DNA from: Lachnospiraceae bacterium
GTDB lineage: Bacteria; Bacillota; Clostridia; Lachnospirales; Lachnospiraceae
Length of the DNA: 39,233 nucleotides
Reading direction: 5' to 3'
NCBI GenBank assembly: GCA_024691125.1
Contig: JAILNV010000232.1
Coordinates: 1 to 39,233, forward strand
Part shown: positions 15,200-22,504 of the stretch, one piece after another
Layout: every line of letters starts with the position of its first letter
Position numbering within the stretch: the first letter of the stretch is position 1
Translations under genes and position numbers: made by a program
Notes under the pieces: model-generated
The model's database searches: none
Told to the model about the DNA's origin: nothing
The model's input: the letters and a program-made list of their open reading frames with translations, nothing else

Positions 15200-17874
15200 T
15201 TAAGCTTATCAAGAAGGGTATAGAGCATCTTACGGGAGATGAGCTTGACTTCAGGGATCGCCAGTTCATACTTCTGACCGTTATGGTACAGATAGCATTA
15301 ATGTGTGTTTTTGCTGCGGATATCATCCTTGGTGAGAATATTGTTGAAATAATTGTATTGGGAGTCTCGGCTGTTTTCTTCCCTTTGCTGTTCATTATCC
15401 TGTTTAAGCTGAAAAAACTGGATCTGTGCAGGATAATTATTGCTCTTAATGCCATCTTTGTTATCCTTCCCGTCTGTTTCTTTTATGGAGGAGGTACGAG
15501 AGGAGGCTCACTTATCTGGTTTTCTCTTACATTCTTTTATGTGGGAATGATACTCAGCGGTAAATGGCGTGCCATAATGCTGTCAATAATTTCGCTAACA
15601 GCAGTTATTGAATGCTATATGGGTTTCAGACATTCGTCTATGGTATTCCCGCATTCATCTAAAATGGCTGTGTTGGATACCCTGGTTTCCGTGATCATAG
15701 TGGGTCTTGTTATCTATATAATGACATCCTTTCAGAATCTTCTGTTCATTAATGAGAATAAGAAGGCAAGGATGGAAGCGGAGAAGGTAGAAGAGATGAG
15801 CAGAGCCCAGAACCGCTTCTTCTCAAACATGAGTCACGAAATACGCACTCCGATAAATACCATAATAGGCTTTAACGAGATGATACTCAGGGAGGATATT
15901 TCGGATGAAGTGGCGGAGGATGCAGCCAATATAGAGGCGGCCGGAAAGATCCTTCTTCATCTTATAAACGATATACTTGATATGTCCAAGATCCAGTCCG
16001 GACAGATGGAACTGGCAAAGGCAGCGTATAATCCGGGGGACATGCTTTCTGAGATAGTGGCAATGATGTGGATGAGGGCAAGGGATAAGGAGCTGGATTT
16101 TCATGTTAATGTTTCTCCGGATATTCCCTCGGAGCTTATCGGTGATGAGGTAAGGATCAAGCAGATACTTATCAATATTGTAAATAACGCCATAAAGTAT
16201 ACAAGGGAAGGCTCCGTAACCCTGACCGTTCAGTGCGGTGAAAGAAATGGGGATTCCATGAATATAATATATACTGTATCTGATACCGGAATCGGAATAA
16301 GAAAGGAAAGTCTTCCACATCTGTTTAATGCTTTTAGAAGAGTTGACGAAGATAACAACCGTTATATAGAGGGTACAGGCCTTGGATTGTCCATAGTCAA
16401 ACAGCTGGTAGATCTGATGGGTGGCCGTATCACGGTTAACAGTATCTATACTCAGGGTTCAACCTTTATTGTGGAGATACCACAGGATGTATCCGGAAAC
16501 TCCGTAATAGGTGAGCTGGATATGGCAAACAGGAATATACTCAGCGGAAGAGAGGCGTACAGACAGAAGTTTGAAGCACCATCAGCAAGGCTTTTGGTGG
16601 TGGATGATAATGAATCCAATCTGCTTGTGGCAAGAAAGCTTCTGCGTGCCACACAGATACAGATAGATACGGCATCGAGTGGCAGGGAAGCGTTGGAACT
16701 CACATTAAATAACAAATATAATGTAATATTTATGGATCATCTGATGCCTGAAATGGATGGTATTGAGTGCTTAAGAAATATAAGAGCTCAGGCTGGAGGC
16801 AAATGCAGAGAAACGGCAATAGTTGCCCTTACAGCAAATGCAGGAGAGGAAAACCGGCAGCTATACAGGAAGGAAGGCTTTGATTCTTATATAGAGAAGC
16901 CTGTGAGTGGAAATATATTAGAAAGAGAGCTGTACCGTCTTCTTCCGAAGGAACTGGTACATAAAATCGGTGAGGAAGAGGAAATAACAGAAGAGAGTAT
17001 GTCATGGATGGAGACCCGTGAACGCAAGAGGACGATCGCTGTCACAACCGAGAGTGTAGCAGATCTTCCGCAGGAGATGCTTGATAAGTACGGAATTTCG
17101 ATTATTGAGCATAAGGTTGTGACGGAGGAAGGTATATTCAGGGATGGAGCCGAGATAGAAACAGACGGTCTGTTAAGTTATATGGAAGAACCTGATCATA
17201 AGGTTTCAACGTTGTCGCCGGATGTTGCGGATCATGAAAGCTTCTTTGCAAACGGCCTTGTATCGGCCAATAATATAATACATATAGCAATCTCTGCAGA
17301 TATAAAAAACAGTGGATATCCGCACGCACTGGAAGCAGCCCGTTCATTTGGCAATGTAACTGTTATTGACAGCAGGCATCTGTCGTCCGGACAGGGTCTT
17401 GTCGTGCTTAAGGCATGTGCTCTTGTGGAAGAAGGAAAGTCACCGAATGATATAAAAGAGCTTCTTGATGAGAGCATAAAGAAGATACATACAAGCTTTA
17501 TTGTAAATAATCTTGATTTTCTCTCTCGGGCAGGGCAGGTAAGTCACAGACTTGCCAATCTGATGAATGTTCTTATGATAAGACCGGTGCTTGTTATGAA
17601 GAAAGGCAGGCTCAAGGTTGGTAAATTCTATCTGGGAGCCAGGGAAAGAGTCTGGAAGAGATATATTGATTCGGTTTTGGTACCGAATGGCAATATTGAC
17701 AGGAGTATCCTGTTTGTAACATATGTGGGGCTCACCAAGCGGGATAAAGAGCTGATAAGATCATACATTGATGAGAGAATGAAGTTCGATAAGATATATT
17801 TCCAAAAAACAACCCCCGCCATAGCTGTTAACTGTGGCGAGGGAACCTTTGGGCTTCTGTATACCGAAGCATGA
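15196..17874 (+). CDS. Hybrid histidine kinase-receiver fused to a DegV domain
   Basis: 892 residues. Six membrane helices lie in residues 20-185. The H box FFSNMSHEIRTPINTIIGF gives H214. The HATPase domain has NIVNNAIKYT, DTGIGI and GTGLGLSIV. The receiver phospho-site is D514 in FMDHLMPEMDG. From about residue 614 to the end the protein reads as a complete DegV/EDD fold: TIAVTTESVADLP (usually TDSTADLP), KVSTLSPDVADHESFF, ISADIKNSGYPHALEAA, VIDSRHLSSGQGL, NLDFLSRAGQVSH and the IRPVLVMKKGRLKV strand pair. DegV proteins of the FakB type bind a fatty acid. The usual GGRIS loop is AGQVS here, losing a conserved Arg. Nothing in the sequence suggests a fused artefact: the frame is continuous and the linker is ordinary. 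ATG overlaps the preceding TGA; AAGGAGGT is an excellent ribosome binding site. Confidence 0.92.
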   Translation: MIKLIKKGIEHLTGDELDFRDRQFILLTVMVQIALMCVFAADIILGENIVEIIVLGVSAVFFPLLFIILFKLKKLDLCRIIIALNAIFVILPVCFFYGGGTRGGSLIWFSLTFFYVGMILSGKWRAIMLSIISLTAVIECYMGFRHSSMVFPHSSKMAVLDTLVSVIIVGLVIYIMTSFQNLLFINENKKARMEAEKVEEMSRAQNRFFSNMSHEIRTPINTIIGFNEMILREDISDEVAEDAANIEAAGKILLHLINDILDMSKIQSGQMELAKAAYNPGDMLSEIVAMMWMRARDKELDFHVNVSPDIPSELIGDEVRIKQILINIVNNAIKYTREGSVTLTVQCGERNGDSMNIIYTVSDTGIGIRKESLPHLFNAFRRVDEDNNRYIEGTGLGLSIVKQLVDLMGGRITVNSIYTQGSTFIVEIPQDVSGNSVIGELDMANRNILSGREAYRQKFEAPSARLLVVDDNESNLLVARKLLRATQIQIDTASSGREALELTLNNKYNVIFMDHLMPEMDGIECLRNIRAQAGGKCRETAIVALTANAGEENRQLYRKEGFDSYIEKPVSGNILERELYRLLPKELVHKIGEEEEITEESMSWMETRERKRTIAVTTESVADLPQEMLDKYGISIIEHKVVTEEGIFRDGAEIETDGLLSYMEEPDHKVSTLSPDVADHESFFANGLVSANNIIHIAISADIKNSGYPHALEAARSFGNVTVIDSRHLSSGQGLVVLKACALVEEGKSPNDIKELLDESIKKIHTSFIVNNLDFLSRAGQVSHRLANLMNVLMIRPVLVMKKGRLKVGKFYLGARERVWKRYIDSVLVPNGNIDRSILFVTYVGLTKRDKELIRSYIDERMKFDKIYFQKTTPAIAVNCGEGTFGLLYTEA
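17804..17843 (-). terminator. Terminator of the rubrerythrin gene inside the kinase-DegV coding end
   Basis: Read on the minus strand, CCCTCGCCACAG, a 7-base loop and CTATGGCGGGGG form a GC-rich stem of 12 positions (one A-C mismatch, one G-T pair), followed at once by TTGTTTTTT. This is a textbook intrinsic terminator for the rubrerythrin transcript. It lies within the last 25 codons of the convergent kinase-DegV gene. On the plus strand it is not followed by a T-run. Confidence 0.75.
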
Positions 17875-17905
17875 TAAAATGTGTTTCTTCCTTAATCTTA
17901 CGGCA

Positions 17906-18490
17906 TTATTTGAAATATCTGTCGAGTAATCCCTTAAGAGCTTTGCCATGCCTTGCTTCATCCCTGGCCATTTCATGGACGGTGTCATGGATCGCATCGA
18001 GATTATTCTTCTTTGCGCATGCCGCAAGATCGAATTTACCCTGTGTTGCGCCGAACTCGCAGTCGACACGCCATGCAAGGTTATCCTTGGTGGTAGCCTT
18101 CATGTTTGGTTCCAGATCCTCACCGAGGAGCTCTGCAAACTTAGCTGCATGTTCTGCCTCTTCATAAGCAGCCTTTTCCCAGTAAAGGCCTACTTCGGGA
18201 TATCCCTCGCGATGGGCAATACGAGCCATGCAAAGATACATGCCTACTTCTGAACATTCACCGTTGAAATTAGCCTTAAGCTGTTCGAAGATATATTTCT
18301 TGTCTTCGTCTGTTATATCGGGATTGTTTTTAACTGTCTTTGCATAGATTCCGTATTCATGCTCAGCAGCCAGTTTCATCTCACCTTCAACGGCTTTGAA
18401 TTTATCAGCTCCGACACCACATACAGGACACTTCTCGGGAGGAGTGTCGCCCTCATAAACATATCCACATACCTGACATACGTACTTCAT
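17906..18490 (-). CDS. Reverse rubrerythrin (rubredoxin-ferritin-like peroxidase)
   Basis: 194 residues. The N-terminal rubredoxin domain has C5 and C8 ([10 protein letters not shown]) and C21 and C24 (CPVCG), which bind one iron. The ferritin-like four-helix domain has [17 protein letters not shown] and DEARHGKA, the di-iron Glu/His ligands. With the rubredoxin at the N-terminus it is a reverse rubrerythrin, an NADH-dependent peroxide and oxygen reductase in clostridia; automatic annotation often says NADH peroxidase. It protects an obligate anaerobe against oxygen. GAAAGGAG lies before the ATG. The promoter carries a PerR-box-like palindrome (see that entry). It is convergent with the kinase operon, 31 bases apart. 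Confidence 0.93.
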   Translation of the reverse strand: MKYVCQVCGYVYEGDTPPEKCPVCGVGADKFKAVEGEMKLAAEHEYGIYAKTVKNNPDITDEDKKYIFEQLKANFNGECSEVGMYLCMARIAHREGYPEVGLYWEKAAYEEAEHAAKFAELLGEDLEPNMKATTKDNLAWRVDCEFGATQGKFDLAACAKKNNLDAIHDTVHEMARDEARHGKALKGLLDRYFK

Positions 18491-18527
18491 AATAGTTCTC
18501 CTTTCATCGTGTGTTTTGAAGATATAC

Positions 18528-18559
18528 TTATATTGTATATAAAATTAATGGTAAGTCAA
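18528..18559 (-). promoter_or_regulatory. Rubrerythrin promoter with PerR-box-like palindrome
   Basis: On the minus strand TTGACT (18554-18559), a 16-base spacer and TACAAT (18532-18537) form a promoter about 40 bases before the ATG. The -10 lies inside the perfect 6-3-6 inverted repeat TTATATACAATATAA (18528-18542). This matches the PerR consensus TTATAATNATTATAA at 11 of 14 defined positions. PerR repression of rubrerythrins is known in clostridia. The regulator itself is not in the window. Confidence 0.55.
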
Positions 18560-18620
18560 ATCATTTTATGAAAATATTAACAATAACACAAGAAATTAAT
18601 AAACACTTTCAACAAAAGCA

Positions 18621-18654
18621 ATACTTGCAAATGTCAAGTATAGAAATCTATAAT
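18621..18654 (+). promoter_or_regulatory. K+ channel promoter overlapping an inverted repeat
   Basis: TTGCAA (18625-18630), an 18-base spacer and TATAAT (18649-18654) form a good promoter. The perfect inverted repeat ATACTTG (18621-18627) / CAAGTAT (18635-18641) with a 7-base centre covers the -35 element, as an operator would. The regulator is unknown. Confidence 0.5.
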
Positions 18655-18801
18655 GAAATAAGAGATCCGGAAATGTAAGATTAAAACAGAGTGCGTAAAG
18701 AGACATAAAATCGCAATTGAAAGAAGATGAACTGATTAACACCGGAAAAAATCAGGCAGAACAGAGCAGAGAAGAAAAAAATATCAAAGGGACAGGGGCT
18801 T

Positions 18802-19785
18802 ATGAAAGGGAAAGAACAGGATATCAGAAAACGGGTATTTAATATAGTAGAAATAGGAAGCGGCGGGGATATTGCGAGCATTGTTTTTGACAGATTTATA
18901 ATGGTCGTAATCTTTGTAAACCTGTTCGTTACGGTGGCGCAGACATTTGAGGAGATGAAATCATATATGCCACTGTTGAACGCTGCTGAGCTTATAACGA
19001 TACTGATATTTGTTGTGGAGTATATACTCAGAGTATGGACAGCGGATTATCTGTATCCGGAAGAGAACAGTAAATGGAAGGGAAGATTAAGGTTCATGCT
19101 CTCGATATACGGGCTCATAGATCTGTTTGTCATAATACCATACTTCCTTCCGTTCCTCATTCCGGAAGGTGCCGTAGCCTTCAGGATGTTCAGAGTAATA
19201 AGAATACTACGGTTATTTAGAATTAATTCAAGGTATGACGCCTTTAATGTAATTGCATCGATACTTATAGAGAAAAAAAATCAGCTGATATCTTCAATGG
19301 CCATGATTTTGATACTTATGCTTGCATCTTCACTGTGTATGTACAGTCTGGAACACGATGCACAGCCCGATCAGTTCAAAAATGCCTTCTCTGGAATATG
19401 GTGGTCGGTGTCAACACTGCTTACGGTAGGTTACGGAGACATATATCCGGTCACTGCGGCCGGTAGAATAATGGCTATTATTATAGCCTTCCTGGGAGTC
19501 GGTATGGTGGCTGTTCCGACAGGTATAATATCAGCCGGATTCGTTGAACAGTATACTGAAATGAAGATCATGGGAGAGCCGCTTGAAGACAGCGGGCTTA
19601 AATATGTAACATCAAGAATTAAAAAGGACAGTGGATGGGTAGGCCTGAGGATAAAAGAAATCCATTTCATGCCGGATATGGTTCCACTTATGGTGGTGAG
19701 AGAAAAAGAGAAGATGGCTGCTGATCCGGAGCTTGAGCTTATGGAAGATGATCTTGTGATCATAGCTGTGAACTCACTTAACTGA
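18802..19785 (+). CDS. Voltage-gated-type potassium channel with RCK-C domain
   Basis: 327 residues. Six transmembrane segments S1-S6 occupy residues about 25-255. S4 shows positive residues at every third position (RMFRVIRILRLFRINSR), the voltage-sensor pattern. The pore loop holds the potassium selectivity filter TVGYGD at residues 208-213. The last 60 residues (VGLRIKEIHFMPDMVPLMVV to the end) read as a TrkA-C/RCK-C ligand-binding domain without the Rossmann half. Some RCK-C domains bind cyclic di-AMP, but nothing here proves a ligand. The start is the first ATG after AAAGGGACAGGGG. It stands alone between two minus-strand genes. A weak CTGAT/ATCAG hairpin at 19827-19842 may end the transcript. 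Confidence 0.93.
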   Translation: MKGKEQDIRKRVFNIVEIGSGGDIASIVFDRFIMVVIFVNLFVTVAQTFEEMKSYMPLLNAAELITILIFVVEYILRVWTADYLYPEENSKWKGRLRFMLSIYGLIDLFVIIPYFLPFLIPEGAVAFRMFRVIRILRLFRINSRYDAFNVIASILIEKKNQLISSMAMILILMLASSLCMYSLEHDAQPDQFKNAFSGIWWSVSTLLTVGYGDIYPVTAAGRIMAIIIAFLGVGMVAVPTGIISAGFVEQYTEMKIMGEPLEDSGLKYVTSRIKKDSGWVGLRIKEIHFMPDMVPLMVVREKEKMAADPELELMEDDLVIIAVNSLN

Positions 19786-20094
19786 GTAAAGAATGTACGA
19801 CTGGCGGTAGTATTTAATATAATTCCCTGATAAAGAAATCAGTATTTATCTGTGATACAACGTTTATATCTTTATAAATGCGGGTTTTTCAAATCAATAA
19901 AATTAAATAAGGAGTAAATAATTTTTGACTGTAAAGTAATAAAGAACAAATAGATGAATTCAATAAGATGGATAAAAATGGAAAGGGAACGACTTATCCA
20001 CATCGAATATGTATTCGATGTGGATAATATTACTATAAAGCATGATTTAAACATAGGCTAAATAAAGGATGCCAGATTGGATATCCAGGGATAT
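19786..20094. other. AT-rich intergenic region with palindromic DnaA boxes
   Basis: About 309 AT-rich bases between the channel gene and the 3' end of the small minus-strand gene. No coding frame is supported. It contains the perfect DnaA-box palindrome at 19994-20027 and the terminator of the minus-strand gene. Stretches such as 19889-19950 are almost pure A/T. Confidence 0.5.
19994..20027. repeat. Perfect 16-bp inverted repeat containing two DnaA boxes
   Basis: TTATCCACATCGAATA (19994-20009), a TG spacer, and TATTCGATGTGGATAA (20012-20027) are exact reverse complements. Each arm begins or ends with TTATCCACA, the strict consensus DnaA box, in opposite orientations. No T-run follows on either strand, so a terminator is unlikely. 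A DnaA binding or titration site is the best reading, but a regulator operator is also possible. Confidence 0.6.
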
Positions 20095-20107
20095 TTAATC
20101 GGGCATC
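20057..20107 (-). terminator. Terminator of the small minus-strand gene
   Basis: On the minus strand GATGCC, GATT and ATATCC pair with GGATAT, AATC and GGCATC in a long hairpin with small symmetric interruptions (plus-strand 20068-20107), followed by CTTTATTTAG. The gene's TAA stop (20095-20097) is inside the upstream arm. Confidence 0.55.
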
Positions 20108-20460
20108 TTTCGCCTTATAAAGGAGGCTCTTCCATATGAATCATACTCTTTTACATACTCATAACGGCATGCGTTATTTGTTGATCGTCCGGGTATGTTT
20201 TCTGATCTGTCAGATGGGATTTTTGAAGATGAAACGGTCTGATTTTTTTTGTCTGAAGATGCTTCAGGGACAAGAGTACTATCAAACTTGTCAATGACAT
20301 ACTTAATCTTTTCGATACTTAGTGACTCACAATCCAAGTGTTTTTTTATAGCCTCCGGAGAGTATCCTTTCAGGTAAAGATGCCTTATTGAATCACCATA
20401 TGCAGCATCAAATGCAAAGTCAGACAATGCTTTTTTAAAGTAACTATCGTTATCAATCAT
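20095..20460 (-). CDS. Small protein of unknown function
   Basis: 121 residues. I do not recognise a family. Residues 1-60 are predicted helical and charged (SYFKKALSDFAFDAAYGD, IRHLYLKGYSPEAIKKHLDC), with GYSPEAIKKHL resembling the second half of a small helix-turn-helix. Residues 61-100 are Ser/Lys/Asp-rich and probably disordered. The C-terminus ends YVKEYDSYGRASFIRRKMPD. AGAAGG precedes the ATG, and a terminator sits at the stop, so it is likely expressed. It is divergent from the hybrid kinase at 20593 with a 132-base shared promoter region, so a regulatory link is possible but unproven. Confidence 0.6.
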   Translation of the reverse strand: MIDNDSYFKKALSDFAFDAAYGDSIRHLYLKGYSPEAIKKHLDCESLSIEKIKYVIDKFDSTLVPEASSDKKNQTVSSSKIPSDRSENIPGRSTNNACRYEYVKEYDSYGRASFIRRKMPD

Positions 20461-20480
20461 ATGTCCTTCTGTACCCTATC

Positions 20481-20509
20481 TTGTTTGCATATTCCATACA
20501 TGCTATACT
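20481..20509 (+). promoter_or_regulatory. Putative promoter of the fifth hybrid kinase
   Basis: TTGTTT (20481-20486), a 17-base spacer and TATACT (20504-20509) lie about 85 bases before the kinase ATG, in the gap it shares with the divergent small gene. The leader is AT-rich. The -35 is weak but the spacing is ideal. Confidence 0.45.
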
Positions 20510-20592
20510 TCTATATAGTATTATACATTATATATAAGCTTTATTACAGATATCCTGCCGATGCTTTGATAATTATATAGAAGGCATGAAAA

Positions 20593-22392
20593 ATGTTTAA
20601 TAAATACAAGAATCTTTTTAAATATCTGATAAGAGAAGAGCTGGAGATGCAGCACCGTCTTATGAATATAATACTGACTGTAGGGACTGTGGCTCTTTTG
20701 GTATGTATAGTTTTTGATTTTGTAATCGGAACAGGATCAAGAACATTCTGGATAATGCTTTTGCTCATTGCTTCGTTCATATTTTCACTCTATGTTGCCA
20801 ATGTCAGAAACAAGCCGAATGCTGCAGGAGTGATCCTGGGAGTTGTTGCCAGTTACTTCCTAATGCCGGTACTGTATTTTACAGAAGGCGGCAAAGAATC
20901 CGCCATGCCTATGTGGCTTATGCTGTCTGCTCTGTTTATCTGGCTTATTGTGCGTGGATGGCCCTGTATCATTATTTATATAGGTGATATCGTTATTTAC
21001 AGTACTCTTCTTATGATAGAGTATTATCATCCCGAGCTGGTTATGCCGATGCCCGATAAAAAGGCCGAATATGTAGATTATATTTTCGCAATTGCGAGCA
21101 TAGTATTGATCTTCGGCGTAATATATAAGTTTCAGAGCCGGATATATGAGAGAAAGAAGAAAGAGCTGGAGGTAAAGGAACAGGAGCTTATTGAGCTTAA
21201 TACCAGTCTTGAAGCAGCCAATGAAGCCAAATCGGATTTCCTTGCAAGAATGTCACATGAAATAAGGACACCGATAAATGCGGTCATTGGCATGGATGAA
21301 ATGATCCTTCGTGAGAGTAGTGAAAGAAATGTGCTTGATTATGCGACGAATATCGAGAACGCTTCCCAAACCCTGCTTTCACTTATAAATGATATCCTTG
21401 ATTTTTCCAAGATAGAATCGGGACTCATGAAGATTATTCCGGAAGAATATGAGATATATACTCTTTTGGATTACTGCTACAGTCTTCTCAAGATACGGGC
21501 AGGAGACAAGGGACTGGTGCTTAATCTTGAATATGATAAGAACCTCCCTTCCAGGCTTATGGGAGATGAGCTGAGGATAAGGCAGATAATAACCAATCTG
21601 CTGACCAACGCTGTGAAGTACACTGATACAGGCTCTATTACCTTCAGAGTGAACAAGAGACGTAAAGGTGAGAAACTTATTGATCTCATAATAAGCGTTG
21701 AAGATACCGGAAGAGGCATATCAGAGGAAGGAATAGGTGCGATCTTTGATTCCTTCCAAAGAGCCGATGAAAAGAAAAACCGAAATATCGAGGGTACAGG
21801 CCTGGGTCTTGCGATCACGAAACAGCTGGTTGATCTTATGGGTGGATCGATAAGAGTTCACAGCAGATTAGGTGATGGATCCGAGTTTACCGTAACGATA
21901 CCGCAGGAAATAGTATCGGATGAACCCCTCGGTAATCTTGATGATAAGCTTAACAGGAAGAAAACATCAGGAGAGAATTACAAGGAGGCATTCAAAGCGC
22001 CGAAAGCGCGGATCCTTATTGTTGATGATGTTGCGGTTAATCATAAGGTTATCAAACTCCTGCTTAAGACAACAGAGATACAGGTAAATACGGCAAACAG
22101 TGGTCCACAGTGCCTTGAAATGTATGAAAAGGAACATTATGATCTTATACTGCTGGATCATATGATGCCGGAAATGGACGGAATCGAGACTCTTAAAAGA
22201 ATGGTTATGACTGATAAATATAATAAGGAAAGAACTCCTGTGGTCGCTCTTACGGCCAATGCCATCCAGGGTGCTGAAAAGGAGTACATCGATGCAGGTT
22301 TTACTGACTATCTTACAAAACCTGTCCAGGGAGCAGATCTTGAGAAAATGATACTTAAATATCTGCCGCCAGAGCTTGTCGAAGAACAATAG
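20593..22392 (+). CDS. Hybrid histidine kinase (TM-HisKA-HATPase-REC)
   Basis: 599 residues. Six membrane helices lie in residues about 20-180 with short loops, so the sensor is membrane-embedded. A coiled-coil linker (KKKELEVKEQELIELN) leads to the H box FLARMSHEIRTPINAVIG with H222. The HATPase domain has NLLTNAVKYT, DTGRGI (usually DTGIGI) and GTGLGLAIT. The receiver has D522 in LLDHMMPEMDG and the switch Thr and Lys. No HPt and no output domain. Its organisation and its TM region (PVLYFTEGGKESAMPMWLM against PVCFFYGGGTRGGSLIWFS) mark it as a close paralogue of the kinase part of the DegV fusion at 15196-17874. It is transcribed alone and would need an HPt partner. Confidence 0.92.
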   Translation: MFNKYKNLFKYLIREELEMQHRLMNIILTVGTVALLVCIVFDFVIGTGSRTFWIMLLLIASFIFSLYVANVRNKPNAAGVILGVVASYFLMPVLYFTEGGKESAMPMWLMLSALFIWLIVRGWPCIIIYIGDIVIYSTLLMIEYYHPELVMPMPDKKAEYVDYIFAIASIVLIFGVIYKFQSRIYERKKKELEVKEQELIELNTSLEAANEAKSDFLARMSHEIRTPINAVIGMDEMILRESSERNVLDYATNIENASQTLLSLINDILDFSKIESGLMKIIPEEYEIYTLLDYCYSLLKIRAGDKGLVLNLEYDKNLPSRLMGDELRIRQIITNLLTNAVKYTDTGSITFRVNKRRKGEKLIDLIISVEDTGRGISEEGIGAIFDSFQRADEKKNRNIEGTGLGLAITKQLVDLMGGSIRVHSRLGDGSEFTVTIPQEIVSDEPLGNLDDKLNRKKTSGENYKEAFKAPKARILIVDDVAVNHKVIKLLLKTTEIQVNTANSGPQCLEMYEKEHYDLILLDHMMPEMDGIETLKRMVMTDKYNKERTPVVALTANAIQGAEKEYIDAGFTDYLTKPVQGADLEKMILKYLPPELVEEQ

Positions 22393-22504
22393 GAGTACTA
22401 AGATTTAGTAAACAGTTCAATGCAGTGTATTGCCTGACTGCAGCAGGATATGTGAAATGAGACCGGAGCATACAGGAATGATTCAGATGAGGAGGAAGTG
22501 ACCT

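Larger units (their letters stand above)
18491..18801. other. Intergenic region between divergent rubrerythrin and K+ channel genes
   Basis: About 310 AT-rich bases holding the promoters of both divergent genes, each with an inverted repeat. I see no further gene: the frames before the channel ATG are stopped by TGA at about 18733, and no ribosome binding site precedes another start. The channel leader is long, about 145 bases from its promoter, and contains no structure I recognise. Confidence 0.5.

Noticed and set aside
15196-17874. DegV fusion as an assembly error or missed stop codon
   Set aside because: The frame is continuous through an ordinary charged linker, both halves are complete, and the codon use does not change.
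19994-20027. Palindrome as a transcription terminator
   Set aside because: Neither strand has a T-run after the stem, and the outer arms are exact DnaA boxes.
19786-20094. Chromosomal replication origin
   Set aside because: Only two DnaA boxes, no dnaA or dnaN gene nearby, no cluster of boxes or unwinding element that I could define.
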